64,000 nucleotides of DNA, taken from contig JAUCEF010000003.1 in NCBI GenBank assembly GCA_033558025.1, forward strand, positions 2,506,001-2,570,000. Reading direction: 5' to 3'. The stretch's first letter is position 1. Every line of letters starts with the position of its first letter. The stretch is from Phytophthora sp. 'mugwort' (taxonomy: Eukaryota > Oomycota > Peronosporomycetes > Peronosporales > Peronosporaceae). This document shows, piece by piece, positions 30,386-40,998 of this stretch. Position numbers and translations under genes: made by a program. Below the pieces are notes generated by a model. The model saw nothing but the letters and a program-made list of their open reading frames with translations. It made no database searches and was not told the DNA's origin.

Positions 30386-33300
30386 TCAATGCGAAGTCCC
30401 ACGAATGCCGAGAGCCGCCGTCAGATCCGTATGGCGTGGTCCCGCGAGAGCCTTCGTCATGATGTCCGCTAGCATCACAGAAGTCTCGCAGTACTCGAGC
30501 TTGACTTCACCGCGCTTCACTTCATCGCGGATGTGGTGGTACTTGATGTCGATGTGCTTGGCGCGACCGTGGTTTACTGGGTTCTTCGTCATCTTGATGC
30601 ACGACTGGTTGTCTTCGCGGATCATGAGCTCGGGTCCAGTCTCATTAGCGGCCGCCAGAATCTCGCGCAGCAGGCGATGAATCCACTTGCCCTCTTGGAT
30701 CGCCAGACTGAGTGCGATGTACTCCGCCTCACTCGTAGACAGCGAAACACTTGACTGCTTCTTGCTTCCCCAGCTCACTGGTGCACCCATTAGCATGAAC
30801 GTGTAGCCGGAAGTCGACTTGCGGTCCGCGAGGTCGCCAGCCCAGTCCGCGTCCGAGTACCCGCGAAAGTCGATGTTGTCATCCGGCTTGAAGCAGATCC
30901 CATGCGTCTTGGTGCCTTGCAGGTAGCGAAAGATACGCTTGACCGCAACCCAGTGTTCTTCTTGAGGGTTCTCCATGAAGCGCGACGCATAGCCAACGGC
31001 GTACGCGATGTCCGGGCGCGTGGCAGTCATCAAGTGCATCAGAGCACCAACAGCTTCGCGAAACGGAGCGTTCACCTTGGTCGCTGCGTCACTTGAAATC
31101 AGTCGAGTGCTTATGTCGACGGGACTCACCACGGCCTTGCACTCGTCCATACCAAAACGCTTGAGAATGTCATCCACATAGCGGCGCTGACACATCGTCA
31201 CGCTGCCGTCCGGGCCGTCTACCAATTCGATCCCAAGAACGAACGCGCACTTGCCGCTGTCGGTCATCTCGAAGCGTGTCTTGAGGTCGGTCTTCGTGCG
31301 TGAGATCAGTTCGGGTGAACTTCCGGTAATCAGCACGTCATCCACGTAGACCAGCACTAGCACGCAGTGACCGTCAACGATCTTGATGTAGAGGCACGGG
31401 TCGAACGCCGATACTTGAAAGCCGATGGAGCACACGAACTCGTCGAAGGTCTCGTTCCACACGCGCGAAGCTTGCTTGAGACCGTAGATCGCCTTCACCA
31501 ATTCCAGGCAGTCGAAGTCACCGTCGAGATCAACACCTTCGGGGACCGCGCAGAACACCAGTTCTTTCATTATCCCGTACAGGAAAGCTGTCACCACGTC
31601 GAGTTGGTCGAGGGGCCAGCCAAAATACTTGGCAATCGCGATGATCATGCGCAGCGTCACGTACTTGACCACGGGCGAGAACGTCTCGGTGTAGTCGATG
31701 CCGTACTTCTGCTTGAACCCCTTGGCCACGAGGCGCGCCTTGTACTTCTCGATCGATCCGTCCGCTTTGCGCTTGATCTTGAACACCCACTTGGTGCCGA
31801 TGGCGCGTTGTCCGTTAGGCAACTTGGCAGCACGAAACACACCACGAAGTCGCATCGATTCGAGCTCAGCACGAATCGCCTTGCGCCAGTGCACTTGGTC
31901 GGGGCCGTTCACCGCTTCTTGGAATGTCGTCGGCTCCGATAGATCGCCTGCTTCGACGGCATTGGCACTTGCACGCCAAAAAACTGGTGGAGTCGATTCT
32001 TCATCTTGGTCTCCAGACTTTTCTTCTTCGTCTGCGTCTGCTCGGTGCGGAGGGGAGTAGTTCGGCGCACTTGCTTCTTCCAGTCCAGGTCGATGACGCA
32101 CAGCTCGCGGTTTTCTGGCAGCTTCATCTTCGTCACTCGGGCGGCTCTTGCGCTTCCCTGCCTGCGTGTACTCCGTCTGGCGAAAACCATCATTGTCGAT
32201 GTCGAGCGAGTCGAAGTCCAGGTCGTCGACATCTTCATCGGAAATCGTCGGTGAACATCCAAAGGTCGACTCATCGAAGTTGACATCGCGACTGATAACC
32301 ACCTGCCCCGCCTCGATGTCATAAAGTCGATACGCCTTGGACACTTCTTCGTAACCCAGGAACAGTCCAGCGCGAGCCTTGGGATCCCACTTGAGCCGCT
32401 TCTCCTTCGGAGTCAGAATGTACGTCCGACAGCCGAACACACGCATGTGCTTCACACTCGGCTTGGAGTTGTAAACGATCTCGAACGGAGTCTTGTGCTC
32501 GATCTTGGGTGACGGCAGACGATTCTTCACGTAGATGGCAGTCATGGCCGCCTCAGCCCAGAAACACTTGTCCAGCTTAGCGTGATGCAGCATGCTGCGG
32601 CCGATCGTGACGATAGTTCGGATAGCTCGCTCTGCCGTGCCGTTCGTCTGGTGCGCGTACGGAACCGTGGTTTGCTGCTCGATGCCTTCGTCTTCGTAGA
32701 AGTCGTTGAGCGAGTTGGTCGCAAACTCACGAGCTCCGTCGTGCCGCACAAACTTGACCTTCTTGCCGAACTGCTTCTGCACCTTCATGATGTACGTCTT
32801 GATGCAGTCTTCGCTCTCCGACTTGGCACGCAGGCAGAAACCCTTCATGCATCCACTGGCTTCGTCCACGATCAGTAGCAGGTACTTGCTGCCGCCAAGC
32901 GAGTTTTCCTCCATGGGTCCGCAGATGTCGAAGTGGAGCAGCTCAAATGTGTCGTAGCGACGCTTGTCACGGTTGCTTGGGAATGGTTTTTGGACCATTT
33001 TGCCTTGCTGGCAACCACGACACACACTTGGTCCACTCGACTTGGAAGGTGCTTTCGCGTCCTTGATCATGTGGTTGTCGACCATCTTGCGAAGCACCTC
33101 AACCGGAGCGTGACCCATGCGCGCGTGCAGGTCGACAGTCTTGCCACTCGTCGCCGCATTCGCCGATCGCTGAGGCGTCTGAAGCCAGTAGAGTCCATCC
33201 ATGAGGTTTGCCGTCGCCACCACTTGCTTGGAGCCTTTGTGCGCAATCTGCATCTTGGTGCCGTCGAACACCACTTGAAACTTGTCACTTTTGTTGATCT

Positions 33301-34422
33301 GCGGTACCGAAAGCAGATTCTTGCTCATGCTTGGCACGTACAGCGCGTTCTTGATCTCGATCTCGCGCTCGTCGCCATTGGGCAGAACCACTTGTTCCAC
33401 GATGGTCCCCACACCCATGATGGCCGCCTTGTTGCCGTCGGCCACCGAAAGTTCGCCTTCGTTCCGCTCAATCAATGGACGAACTTGGTCTTGTCGTTGC
33501 AGATGTGGTGCGTTGCGCCGCTGTCGACCGCCCACATCCCGGACACATTCTTGCCCGTCGAAACCCCGCATTCCAGTGAAACCGCGAACGCTACTCGATC
33601 GTAGTCGTAGTCGTAGCCGTTGCTGTCGTTTCTCCACTGGATGTTGTTGGCCCCGCGTCCACGGCCGTTGCCGCCGCGTCTCGGCCCTCGGTTCTCGTCC
33701 TTCTGCTTGGTCCAGCACTTGTCAATCGTGTGCCCCACTTTTCCGCAGTACGTACACTGGCGAGACTCTCGGTCGGTGTTGAACGCCTTGGCCGCGTTCT
33801 CCGTCTTCACCGTCGCCGTCTTCTCGCCTTGTCTCTTGATGTGCTCGTTCGTGAGCACCTTCACGACGTCTTGCGACCGCAGTTCAGCGCTGCTCATCTC
33901 CAAGTTCAGCACGACGTTCTCGTAGCTCTTGGGGAGGCTGCGCAACAAGCAGATCGCCACGTCCTCGTCCTCCATCTTGGCACCGATGCTGCTGAGCTTG
34001 GCGCTGATGTTGAGGACCTCGTTGCAATGATGCAACACATTGCCGCTTTCCGACATCTCCATGCTGAAGAGTTGGCGCTTCAGGTAGATGCGTCCAGCCT
34101 TCTGCGAACCACCGTACAGCGTCTTCAGGCGCGACCAGGCAACCCACGCTTCCTCGCAGTCGTCGACCACATGGTGGTAGTCCGCGTCCATGTGGAGCAG
34201 CATCAGTCCGAAAGCGATGTTGCTCAACTTGACGTAGTCGTCCTTGGCCCGCGAGTCCGTGTAGCTTGGCGTCGTCTCACGGTTCACGACATGCCACGTC
34301 GACTTGGTCAGGAACACGCCACGCATGTAGCGGTTCCACGTCGCGTAGTTGTCCCCGTTGAACTTGTCAATGGAGACCTTGGTCGAGGCGTCTTGGGCAG
34401 AGGACATGGTGCTTGGGCTCAT
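30386..34422 (-). pseudogene. A3 gag-pol with a single frameshift
   Basis: Complete domain set in two phases. The first phase covers gag, the zinc knuckle (CX2CX4HX4C) and protease DSGATHHI, ending at TKFVH. A missing base near 33473, identical to the lesion in A2, then shifts the frame. The second phase runs from IERNEGELS through the HHCC motif, integrase (FDICGP, RHDGARE, NGTAER), RT ([21 protein letters not shown]) and RNase H to GIRGTSH-stop. Because gag and pol are split right after the protease site, a ribosomal shift could in principle express pol. No slippery sequence is obvious and the same base is present in five other copies, so a plain mutation is more likely. Confidence 0.9.
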
Positions 34423-34426
34423 AACC
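34412..34426 (-). other. A3 primer-binding site
   Basis: GGTTATGAGCCCAAG directly after the 5' LTR, gag ATG included. Confidence 0.76.
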
Positions 34427-34650
34427 TGATGAAAGGTATGGATCTTGGACACGAAGCTTGTACGAAGCGGAGGGAGGGACGTCGCAGACGGCGGGACCGG
34501 AGCGAAGGCACTTGAGGGGTAGAATGAAGATTCGAAAGTGATTGAATTGTTGGAGCTTACACCCTACTGTTATAGACACGCGACCCTGCGTCCTATCACC
34601 TAGTGCATCTAATCAACCATCACTCACCGGTGTTCGTCCAATCATCCTAC
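34427..34650 (-). repeat. A3 5' LTR, inner part (224 bp)
   Basis: From the CATCA end outward to ATCATCCTAC, where B3 interrupts it. The LTR resumes after B3 with CCTACTCGTC, so the break is an insertion and not a deletion. Confidence 0.9.
34646..34650. other. Target-site duplication of B3, left copy
   Basis: CCTAC, repeated at 48558-48562. Uninterrupted A LTRs have it once in ATCATCCTACTCG. Confidence 0.92.
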
Positions 34651-35004
34651 TGTTGTCAAGGAGACGTCTCGACCAGCTGCTGTATACCGGTAGGATACCG
34701 GTATGACCTTCACTCAGTGGCACCGCAATCATCCTGTGATTACGAGACGAAGATTACGTCACGGTGTTTATGGGATGGTGTTTACGCCACAGACGATTAC
34801 GCCATGGGTGGATACAAGATTGTGGGTACATGATGGGCTCTACGTGGCACTCCCTGATTGGCTGAAGTAACTCAGTATCCAGTAGAGAATCCAGTAGAGT
34901 GTACCCAGTAGGTAGAACTGTAGGCTTAGAGGTAGCAAGGAGTTTGCGAACTAAGGACCTAAATCAATCACTTTGCATTTTGCCATCAAGTGACCAAGCC
35001 TTTT
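34651..35004 (+). repeat. B3 5' LTR (354 bp)
   Basis: TGTTGTCAAG...GCCTTTT. It pairs with 48204-48557; both carry GGGATGGTGTTTACGCCACAGACG where B1 and B2 have slightly different bases. Confidence 0.9.
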
Positions 35005-35019
35005 GGTTATGAGCCCAAG
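35005..35019 (+). other. B3 primer-binding site
   Basis: GGTTATGAGCCCAAG directly after the 5' LTR, gag ATG included. Confidence 0.78.
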
Positions 35020-36288
35020 CCCCGTCTTCCCTGACCAAGACCCCGACTACGCCTTCGCCATGGACGCCACTTCGACTACCGCCCGCATTAACAAGTTCGA
35101 CGGAACTAACTTCCACACGTGGAAGTTCAAGATGCAGATGGTGCTCGAGGAGCGCGAACTGTGGGAAGTGACAAGTGGGGAAGTGAAGCTGGAGCACTGC
35201 CAGACTGCGGCGGATCAAGCGCTCTTTCGGAAGAAGTCGCGCAAGGCGCTGGCGATGATCTGTCTCGCGATGGAGGATTCGCAGCTGCCGCTGGTTCGCT
35301 CGGCGAGTGGCGCGCATGATGCATGGTCAAGACTGGAAGGACACTTCGAGAAGAAGAGTTTGGCCAACAAGCTCTTTCTTCGTCGGCGTTTCTTCACGAC
35401 GATGATGGACGAAGGTGATGATGTGCTGGAGCACATCAACAAGATCAAGACTCTGGCGGAGCAGCTCGACGCAGTGGGCGCTCCGGTCAGCGAGGACGAC
35501 TTGGTGATCACGCTTTTGGGAAGTCTGAGCGAGTCGTACCAGTTCCTGATCACGGCGTTGGAGTCGAGAGCCGACTCACTGTCGTGGGAACTCGTGACGT
35601 CTCGGCTGCTGCATGAGGACATGAAGCGCAAGGAACAAGGTGGCGGTACGGACGGCACCGCGCACGGTCAAGGTCAAGCGTTCATGACAAGCGACAACAA
35701 GCGCAAGGGTCGGCAGGCGCAGAAGACTAGTGCCTGTCACTACTGTGGCGAGCACGGACATTGGATCGCCAAGTGTCCGGTGCGAATCCGCGAGAACGCG
35801 GAGCGGCAGAGGCCGCAACGAGCGAATGTCGCGCAGAGTGAAGATGACTCTGGCGACTTCCTCTTCTCGGTTGGTGGTAACACGGGTGCCTCCAAGTCGA
35901 ATGGAGTGTGGCTGGTCGACTCGGGTGCGACGCAGCACATGACGTACTCGAAGGAGTACATGAAGAACTACAAGAAGATCTCTCCGGTGGACGTGCATCT
36001 CGCGGACGACGGTGTGGTTCAGGCTGTGGCGACCGGCGACATTGTGATGTCGATGAAGACCCCGCGCGGCATGAAGAAGGGTGTACTCACGAACGTGTGG
36101 CACATTCCGAAGCTGTCGCGTAACCTGTTTTCGGTTGGTCGGTTCACTAAGGACGTCGGGCCAGTTATCTTCGAGAGCGACGGGTGCTTCGCTGAAACGA
36201 AGAGTCTCAAGTGGAAGCTCGGCGCTCGTGAGGGCAAAGGACTGTTCAAGCTGTGCATGACTCCGATGATGCCTGACGAGGCCAATGC
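35009..36288 (+). pseudogene. B3 gag-protease part, upstream of nested insertion
   Basis: Open from the ATG in the primer-binding site through gag, the zinc knuckle CHYCGEHGHWIAKC and protease DSGATQHM to PMMPDEANA, where the inserted B5-B4 block begins. Read-through into the inserted LTR adds KGLVT and stops. A Gly-to-Ala change (AVATGD for AVGTGD) in the protease region separates it from B1, B2 and B4. The downstream part of the same gene is 45402-48246. The split is the only obvious lesion, so B3 was probably functional before it was hit. Confidence 0.9.
36284..36288. other. Target-site duplication of the B4-B5 block, left copy
   Basis: AATGC, repeated at 45397-45401. Uninterrupted family B pol (for example 8216-8220) has it once. 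The flanking bases fix the family B ends unambiguously as TGTTG and CTTTT. Confidence 0.93.
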
Positions 36289-36600
36289 AAAAGGCTTGGT
36301 CACTTGATGGCAAAATGCAAAGTGATTGATTTAGGTCCTTAGTTCGCAAACTCCTTGCTACCTCTAAGCCTACAGTTCTACCTACTGGGTACACTCTACT
36401 GGATTTTCTACTGGATACTGAGTTACTTCAGCCAATCGCAGAGCGCCACGTCGATGCCCATCTTGTACCCACAATCTTGTACCCACGTGCATCGTAATCA
36501 TCGTCCCGTAATCGCCGAGTGATTGCGGTGCCACTGAGTGAAGGTCATACCGGTATCCTACCGGTATACAGCAGCTGGTCGAGACGTCTCCTTGACAACA
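36289..36600 (-). repeat. B4 3' LTR (312 bp short type)
   Basis: Same termini as the 354-bp family B LTR, but the middle is replaced or shortened: it has CACGTGCATCGTAATCATCG and lacks the tandem TGTTTA module. The pol stop (36558-36560) lies inside. Confidence 0.9.
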
Positions 36601-39600
36601 CTCCCACTCGACTCGACAGCCTTCAGCGCTTCGATGCCGAGTTTGCTCCGGAGCACACTGAACTGCGTCGCAGAGATTGGCTTCGTCATGATGTCCGCCA
36701 GCATGTCGGTTGTCGAAACATACTGCAGCACCACTTGACCGTCTTCCACCTTCTCGCGCACGAAATGGTAGCGAATGTCGATGTGCTTGGTGCGCTTGTG
36801 GAATTCGGGATTCTTGGCCAACGCGATGGAGCCTTGGTTGTCCTCGTAGATCTTGATTGCTTCATCGCTTGTCATCTCGCCGAGCTCGCACAGGAACACC
36901 TTAAGCCACACCGCCTCTTGTGTCGCCTCCGATAGCGCCATGTACTCAGCTTCCGTCGAAGACAGCGCCACTGTCCGCTGCTTCTTGCTCCTCCAGCTGA
37001 TGCATCCGCCATTCATCATGAACGCGTAGCCACTTGTACTTCTTCTTAACTCGATGTCTCCAGCCCAGTCGGCATCTGAATAGCCTTGGGGTCCGTCGTC
37101 GCAGCTCGCTTGAAACTCGATGCCGTGCGTCTTCGTGCCTTGAATGTACCTGAAGACCCTCTTGAGCGCCTGCCAGTGTGTCGGGCATGGGTCTGCTGCA
37201 AACTGGCTGAGAACTCCCACTGCTGCTGCGAGGTCCGGGCGTGTGCCTACCATGAGATACATGAGGCATCCCACAGCGTTCCGGTATGGCACGTTTACCA
37301 TGGTCTCGTTGTGCTTGCAGCCGCCCTCGCACATGGCCTTGGTCAGCTTGAGGCCCGGATCCTGTGGCGTCTTAACAGGGTTGCTCTTCTCCATGTTGAA
37401 CTTCTCCAGAATGTTTTTCGCAAACTTGGTTTGCCGCATCGACACCTTCCCTGTCGTCATATCTTGATCGATTTCCATGCCGAGGAAGTACTTGAGGTGG
37501 CCCAGGTCCGTCATCTCGAAACGGTCACTGAGCGCCTTCTTCGTCGACTTGAGCAGCTTGTCGTTGTTACTTGCGAGGATCAGGTCGTCGACATATAGCG
37601 CCACGAAGATCATGTCTTGGTCGTCACGCTTGAAGTAGATGCAGTGGTCAGACTCGCACTTCTTGAACCCTAGCTTGAGCATGAGGTCGTCGATGGTCTT
37701 GTTCCACATCCGCGGCGACTGCTTCAAACCGTAAAGAGACCGCTTGAGCTGACAGACATAGTCCGGGTGCTTTTCATCGATGTAGCCGTCCGGCTGTGCC
37801 ATGTAGATGTCTTCGTCTAACAAACCGTTCAGGAAAGCTGTCTTGACATCCATCTGGTGCACCATGAGATTGTACTTGGCCGCCAGACTGAGCAGGATCC
37901 TGATCGACGTGAACTTGGCCACTGGCGCGAAAGTCTCGTCGTAGTCGATGCCGTACTTCTGCGAAAATCCCTTGGCCACCAGTCGCGCCTTGAACCGTTC
38001 GATCTCTCCAGCCTGGTTCTCCTTCACACGGAACACCCATCGGTTGCCGATTGCCTTGCGTCCTTTTGGCAGCGGCACGAGGATCCACGTCTCGTTCTTG
38101 CGGAGCGACTCGACCTCCGAGTCACACGCCTCCTTCCACTTGACTGCGTCGCTGGATTCCATCGCCGACTTGAACGTGGTCGGCATTTCTCCCACTGAAT
38201 TCACGACGTATGCAGCTTCGAAGTCTTGACTTTCTTGAGCCGCAGCCGACATCTCGTCCAGAGTCAGGTGTCGACTCTGTCGCTTGGCACTTGGAACTTC
38301 CACAGCTTCTTCCAGCGACTGCGTCCGCGGGTGTCGCTTGCTGCCTGGTTCAAAACCTTCGTCCCGCGCTGCTTCTTCGTCTTCTTCTTCTTTGTCGTCT
38401 TCATCCGACTGCAACGAATCTTGATCCGTCGTCTCTTCATCTTGAATGACCACCACCTCCCTCTGATGGTAGTCACGTCTCCCACTGTCGAAGACGTCTT
38501 CCATAAACTGCGCGTCGCGGCTCACCAGCACACGACCGCTCTTGGTCTCTTCGAAACGGTACGCTTTCTCATGCTCCGAGTATCCCAGGAACCGACAGCG
38601 CACCGACCGAGCGTCAAACTTGGTGCGCTTCTCCTTCGGCACGTGCACGTACGCGTGGCAACCGAACACCTTGAGGTTCGCTAGCAGCGGTTTCTTGCCT
38701 GTCCAAACCTGGTGCGGCGACTTGTCGTGGTTGATGGCACGCGTCGGACACCGATTACGGAGGAACGTAGCTGTCACGACAGCTTCACCCCAATACGTCT
38801 TGGGCAATCCAGCATGTTCCAGCATGCAACGCGCACACTCCACCAACGTCCGGTTCATGCGCTCGGCGACTCCGTTCAGCTGAGGCGTGTATGGCGGCGT
38901 GAACTTCTGCATGATACCACGGTCCGCACAGAACTTGGCCATCTCACCCGAAGTGTACTCGCCGCCGTTGTCGCTCCGCAGCATTTTCACGCGCTTGCCA
39001 GTCTGGGTCTCAGCTAACGCGACGAATTGCGCGAACTTGTCGGCCACCTCGGACTTGTTGCGCAGCAAGTACACCACACAGAAGTGCGACTTGTCATCGA
39101 TAAACGTGACAAAATAGCGCTTGCCTCCAAAGGTCGGCGTCTGCATGGGACCGCATACATCACTGTGTACGACTTCTAGCACTTGCTTGGCACGGTTTGG
39201 CGACGTCTTCATGTAGCTTACTCGCGTTTGCTTGCCGAGTGAGCATCCGTCGCACAGCTCCCACTGCTTCACCGACGCCATGTCGATACCAACACCGTAG
39301 CCCTTCTTGACGATGGCGTCTAGACCGCCATGGCCGATGTGACCAAGTCGAAGGTGCCAGAGGTACGACGTGGTGTCCCCTTGGCGATCCTTCGAACTTG
39401 CCGCATTGGCCTCGTCAGGCATCATCGGAGTCATGCACAGCTTGAACAGTCCTTTGCCCTCACGAGCGCCGAGCTTCCACTTGAGACTCTTCGTTTCAGC
39501 GAAGCACCCGTCGCTCTCGAAGATAACTGGCCCGACGTCCTTAGTGAACCGACCAACCGAAAACAGGTTGCGCGACAGCTTCGGAATGTGCCACACGTTC

Positions 39601-40682
39601 GTGAGTACACCCTTCTTCATGCCGCGCGGGGTCTTCATCGACATCACAATGTCGCCGGTCCCCACAGCCTGAACCACACCGTCGTCCGCGAGATGCACGT
39701 CCACCGGAGAGATCTTCTTGTAGTTCTTCATGTACTCCTTCGAGTACGTCATGTGCTGCGTCGCACCCGAGTCGACCAGCCACACTCCATTCGACTTGGA
39801 GGCACCCGTGTTACCACCAACCGAGAAGAGGAAGTCGCCAGAGTCGTCTTCACTCTGCGCGACATTCGCTCGTTGCGGCCTCTGCCGCTCAGCGTTCTCG
39901 CGGATTCGCACCGGACACTTGGCGATCCAATGTCCGTGCTCGCCACAGTAGTGACAGGCACTAGTCTTCTGCGCCTGCCGACCCTTGCGCTTGTTGTCGC
40001 TTGTCATGAACGCTTGACCTTGACCGTGCGCGGTGCCGTCCGTACCGCCACCTTGTTCCTTGCGCTTCATGTCCTCATGAAGCAGCCGAGACGTCACGAG
40101 TTCCCACGACAGTGAGTCGGCTCTCGACTCCAACGCCGTGATCAGGAACTGGTACGACTCGCTCAGACTTCCCAAAAGCGTGATCACCAAGTCGTCCTCG
40201 CTGACCGGAGCGCCCACTGCGTCGAGCTGCTCCGCCAGAGTCTTGATCTTGTTGATGTGCTCCAGCACATCATCACCTTCGTCCATCATCGTCGTGAAGA
40301 AACGCCGACGAAGAAAGAGCTTGTTGGCCAAACTCTTCTTCTCGAAGTGTCCTTCCAGTCTTGACCATGCATCATGCGCGCCACTCGCCGAGCGAACCAG
40401 CGGCAGCTGCGAATCCTCCATCGCGAGACAGATCATCGCCAGCGCCTTGCGCGACTTCTTCCGAAAGAGCGCTTGATCCGCCGCAGTCTGGCAGTGCTCC
40501 AGCTTCACTTCCCCACTTGTCACTTCCCACAGTTCGCGCTCCTCGAGCACCATCTGCATCTTGAACTTCCACGTGTGGAAGTTAGTTCCGTCGAACTTGT
40601 TAATGCGGGCGGTAGTCGACGTGGCGTCCATGGCGAAGGCGTAGTCGGGGTCTTGGTCAGGGAAGACGGGGCTTGGGCTCAT
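36558..40682 (-). CDS. B4 gag-pol polyprotein (1374 aa), intact
   Basis: Single-frame copia polyprotein starting at the ATG inside the primer-binding site. By residue: gag about 20-230 (INKFDGTNFHTWKFKMQM near the start), zinc knuckle C243-C256, protease DSG 304-306, HHCC motif H443/H448/C477/C480, integrase D508, D571, E607 (35-residue D-E spacing, RSDNGGEY box), SH3-like region near 670-705 (LKVFGCHAYVHVP), acidic linker 758-771, RT with Asp945 and YVDD at 1030-1033, RNase H with Asp1203, Glu1244 and Asp1281. All catalytic residues are present, so it looks autonomous. The frame ends inside the 3' LTR, so its last ~14 residues come from U3. A second Met before DATSTTARINKF is an alternative start. 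Confidence 0.94.
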   Translation of the reverse strand: MSPSPVFPDQDPDYAFAMDATSTTARINKFDGTNFHTWKFKMQMVLEERELWEVTSGEVKLEHCQTAADQALFRKKSRKALAMICLAMEDSQLPLVRSASGAHDAWSRLEGHFEKKSLANKLFLRRRFFTTMMDEGDDVLEHINKIKTLAEQLDAVGAPVSEDDLVITLLGSLSESYQFLITALESRADSLSWELVTSRLLHEDMKRKEQGGGTDGTAHGQGQAFMTSDNKRKGRQAQKTSACHYCGEHGHWIAKCPVRIRENAERQRPQRANVAQSEDDSGDFLFSVGGNTGASKSNGVWLVDSGATQHMTYSKEYMKNYKKISPVDVHLADDGVVQAVGTGDIVMSMKTPRGMKKGVLTNVWHIPKLSRNLFSVGRFTKDVGPVIFESDGCFAETKSLKWKLGAREGKGLFKLCMTPMMPDEANAASSKDRQGDTTSYLWHLRLGHIGHGGLDAIVKKGYGVGIDMASVKQWELCDGCSLGKQTRVSYMKTSPNRAKQVLEVVHSDVCGPMQTPTFGGKRYFVTFIDDKSHFCVVYLLRNKSEVADKFAQFVALAETQTGKRVKMLRSDNGGEYTSGEMAKFCADRGIMQKFTPPYTPQLNGVAERMNRTLVECARCMLEHAGLPKTYWGEAVVTATFLRNRCPTRAINHDKSPHQVWTGKKPLLANLKVFGCHAYVHVPKEKRTKFDARSVRCRFLGYSEHEKAYRFEETKSGRVLVSRDAQFMEDVFDSGRRDYHQREVVVIQDEETTDQDSLQSDEDDKEEEDEEAARDEGFEPGSKRHPRTQSLEEAVEVPSAKRQSRHLTLDEMSAAAQESQDFEAAYVVNSVGEMPTTFKSAMESSDAVKWKEACDSEVESLRKNETWILVPLPKGRKAIGNRWVFRVKENQAGEIERFKARLVAKGFSQKYGIDYDETFAPVAKFTSIRILLSLAAKYNLMVHQMDVKTAFLNGLLDEDIYMAQPDGYIDEKHPDYVCQLKRSLYGLKQSPRMWNKTIDDLMLKLGFKKCESDHCIYFKRDDQDMIFVALYVDDLILASNNDKLLKSTKKALSDRFEMTDLGHLKYFLGMEIDQDMTTGKVSMRQTKFAKNILEKFNMEKSNPVKTPQDPGLKLTKAMCEGGCKHNETMVNVPYRNAVGCLMYLMVGTRPDLAAAVGVLSQFAADPCPTHWQALKRVFRYIQGTKTHGIEFQASCDDGPQGYSDADWAGDIELRRSTSGYAFMMNGGCISWRSKKQRTVALSSTEAEYMALSEATQEAVWLKVFLCELGEMTSDEAIKIYEDNQGSIALAKNPEFHKRTKHIDIRYHFVREKVEDGQVVLQYVSTTDMLADIMTKPISATQFSVLRSKLGIEALKAVESSGSVVKETSRPAAVYR

Positions 40683-40686
40683 AACC
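40672..40686 (-). other. B4 primer-binding site
   Basis: GGTTATGAGCCCAAG directly after the central LTR. Confidence 0.78.
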
Positions 40687-40998
40687 AAAAGGCTTGGTCA
40701 CTTGATGGCAAAATGCAAAGTGATTGATTTAGGTCCTTAGTTCGCAAACTCCTTGCTACCTCTAAGCCTACAGTTCTACCTACTGGGTACACTCTACTGG
40801 ATTTTCTACTGGATACTGAGTTACTTCAGCCAATCGCAGAGCGCCACGTCGATGCCCATCTTGTACCCACAATCTTGTACCCACGTGCATCGTAATCATC
40901 GTCCCGTAATCGCCGAGTGATTGCGGTGCCACTGAGTGAAGGTCATACCGGTATCCTACCGGTATACAGCAGCTGGTCGAGACGTCTCCTTGACAACA
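40687..40998 (-). repeat. Central LTR shared by B4 and B5 (312 bp)
   Basis: Serves as 5' LTR of B4 and 3' LTR of B5. There is no TSD or spacer on either side; internal regions join it directly. Confidence 0.92.

Larger units (their letters stand above)
30029..34650 (-). mobile_element. A3: family A element, frameshifted, 5' LTR split by B3
   Basis: Full internal region on the minus strand with a 350-bp 3' LTR (variant 2). The 5' LTR is variant 1; its inner 224 bp lie here and its outer 115 bp at 48563-48677, beyond the 13.9-kb B3 nest. The mismatch of LTR subtypes shows recombination. The 3' flank begins GTTCT. Confidence 0.88.

Noticed and set aside
30386..34422. Programmed ribosomal frameshift between gag-protease and pol in A2/A3
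   Set aside because: Five other A copies have no shift at this site, and there is no evident slippery heptamer or pseudoknot; a one-base deletion is simpler.
38226..38684. Apparent membrane segment (Phe/Val-rich) in an antisense frame
   Set aside because: It is the reverse complement of the GAAGAAGAC acidic linker of family B pol, a low-complexity artefact.
39330..40115. 261-codon open frame antisense to family B gag/protease
   Set aside because: Shadow of the real gag-pol frame; starts inside protease coding sequence and has no independent signals.
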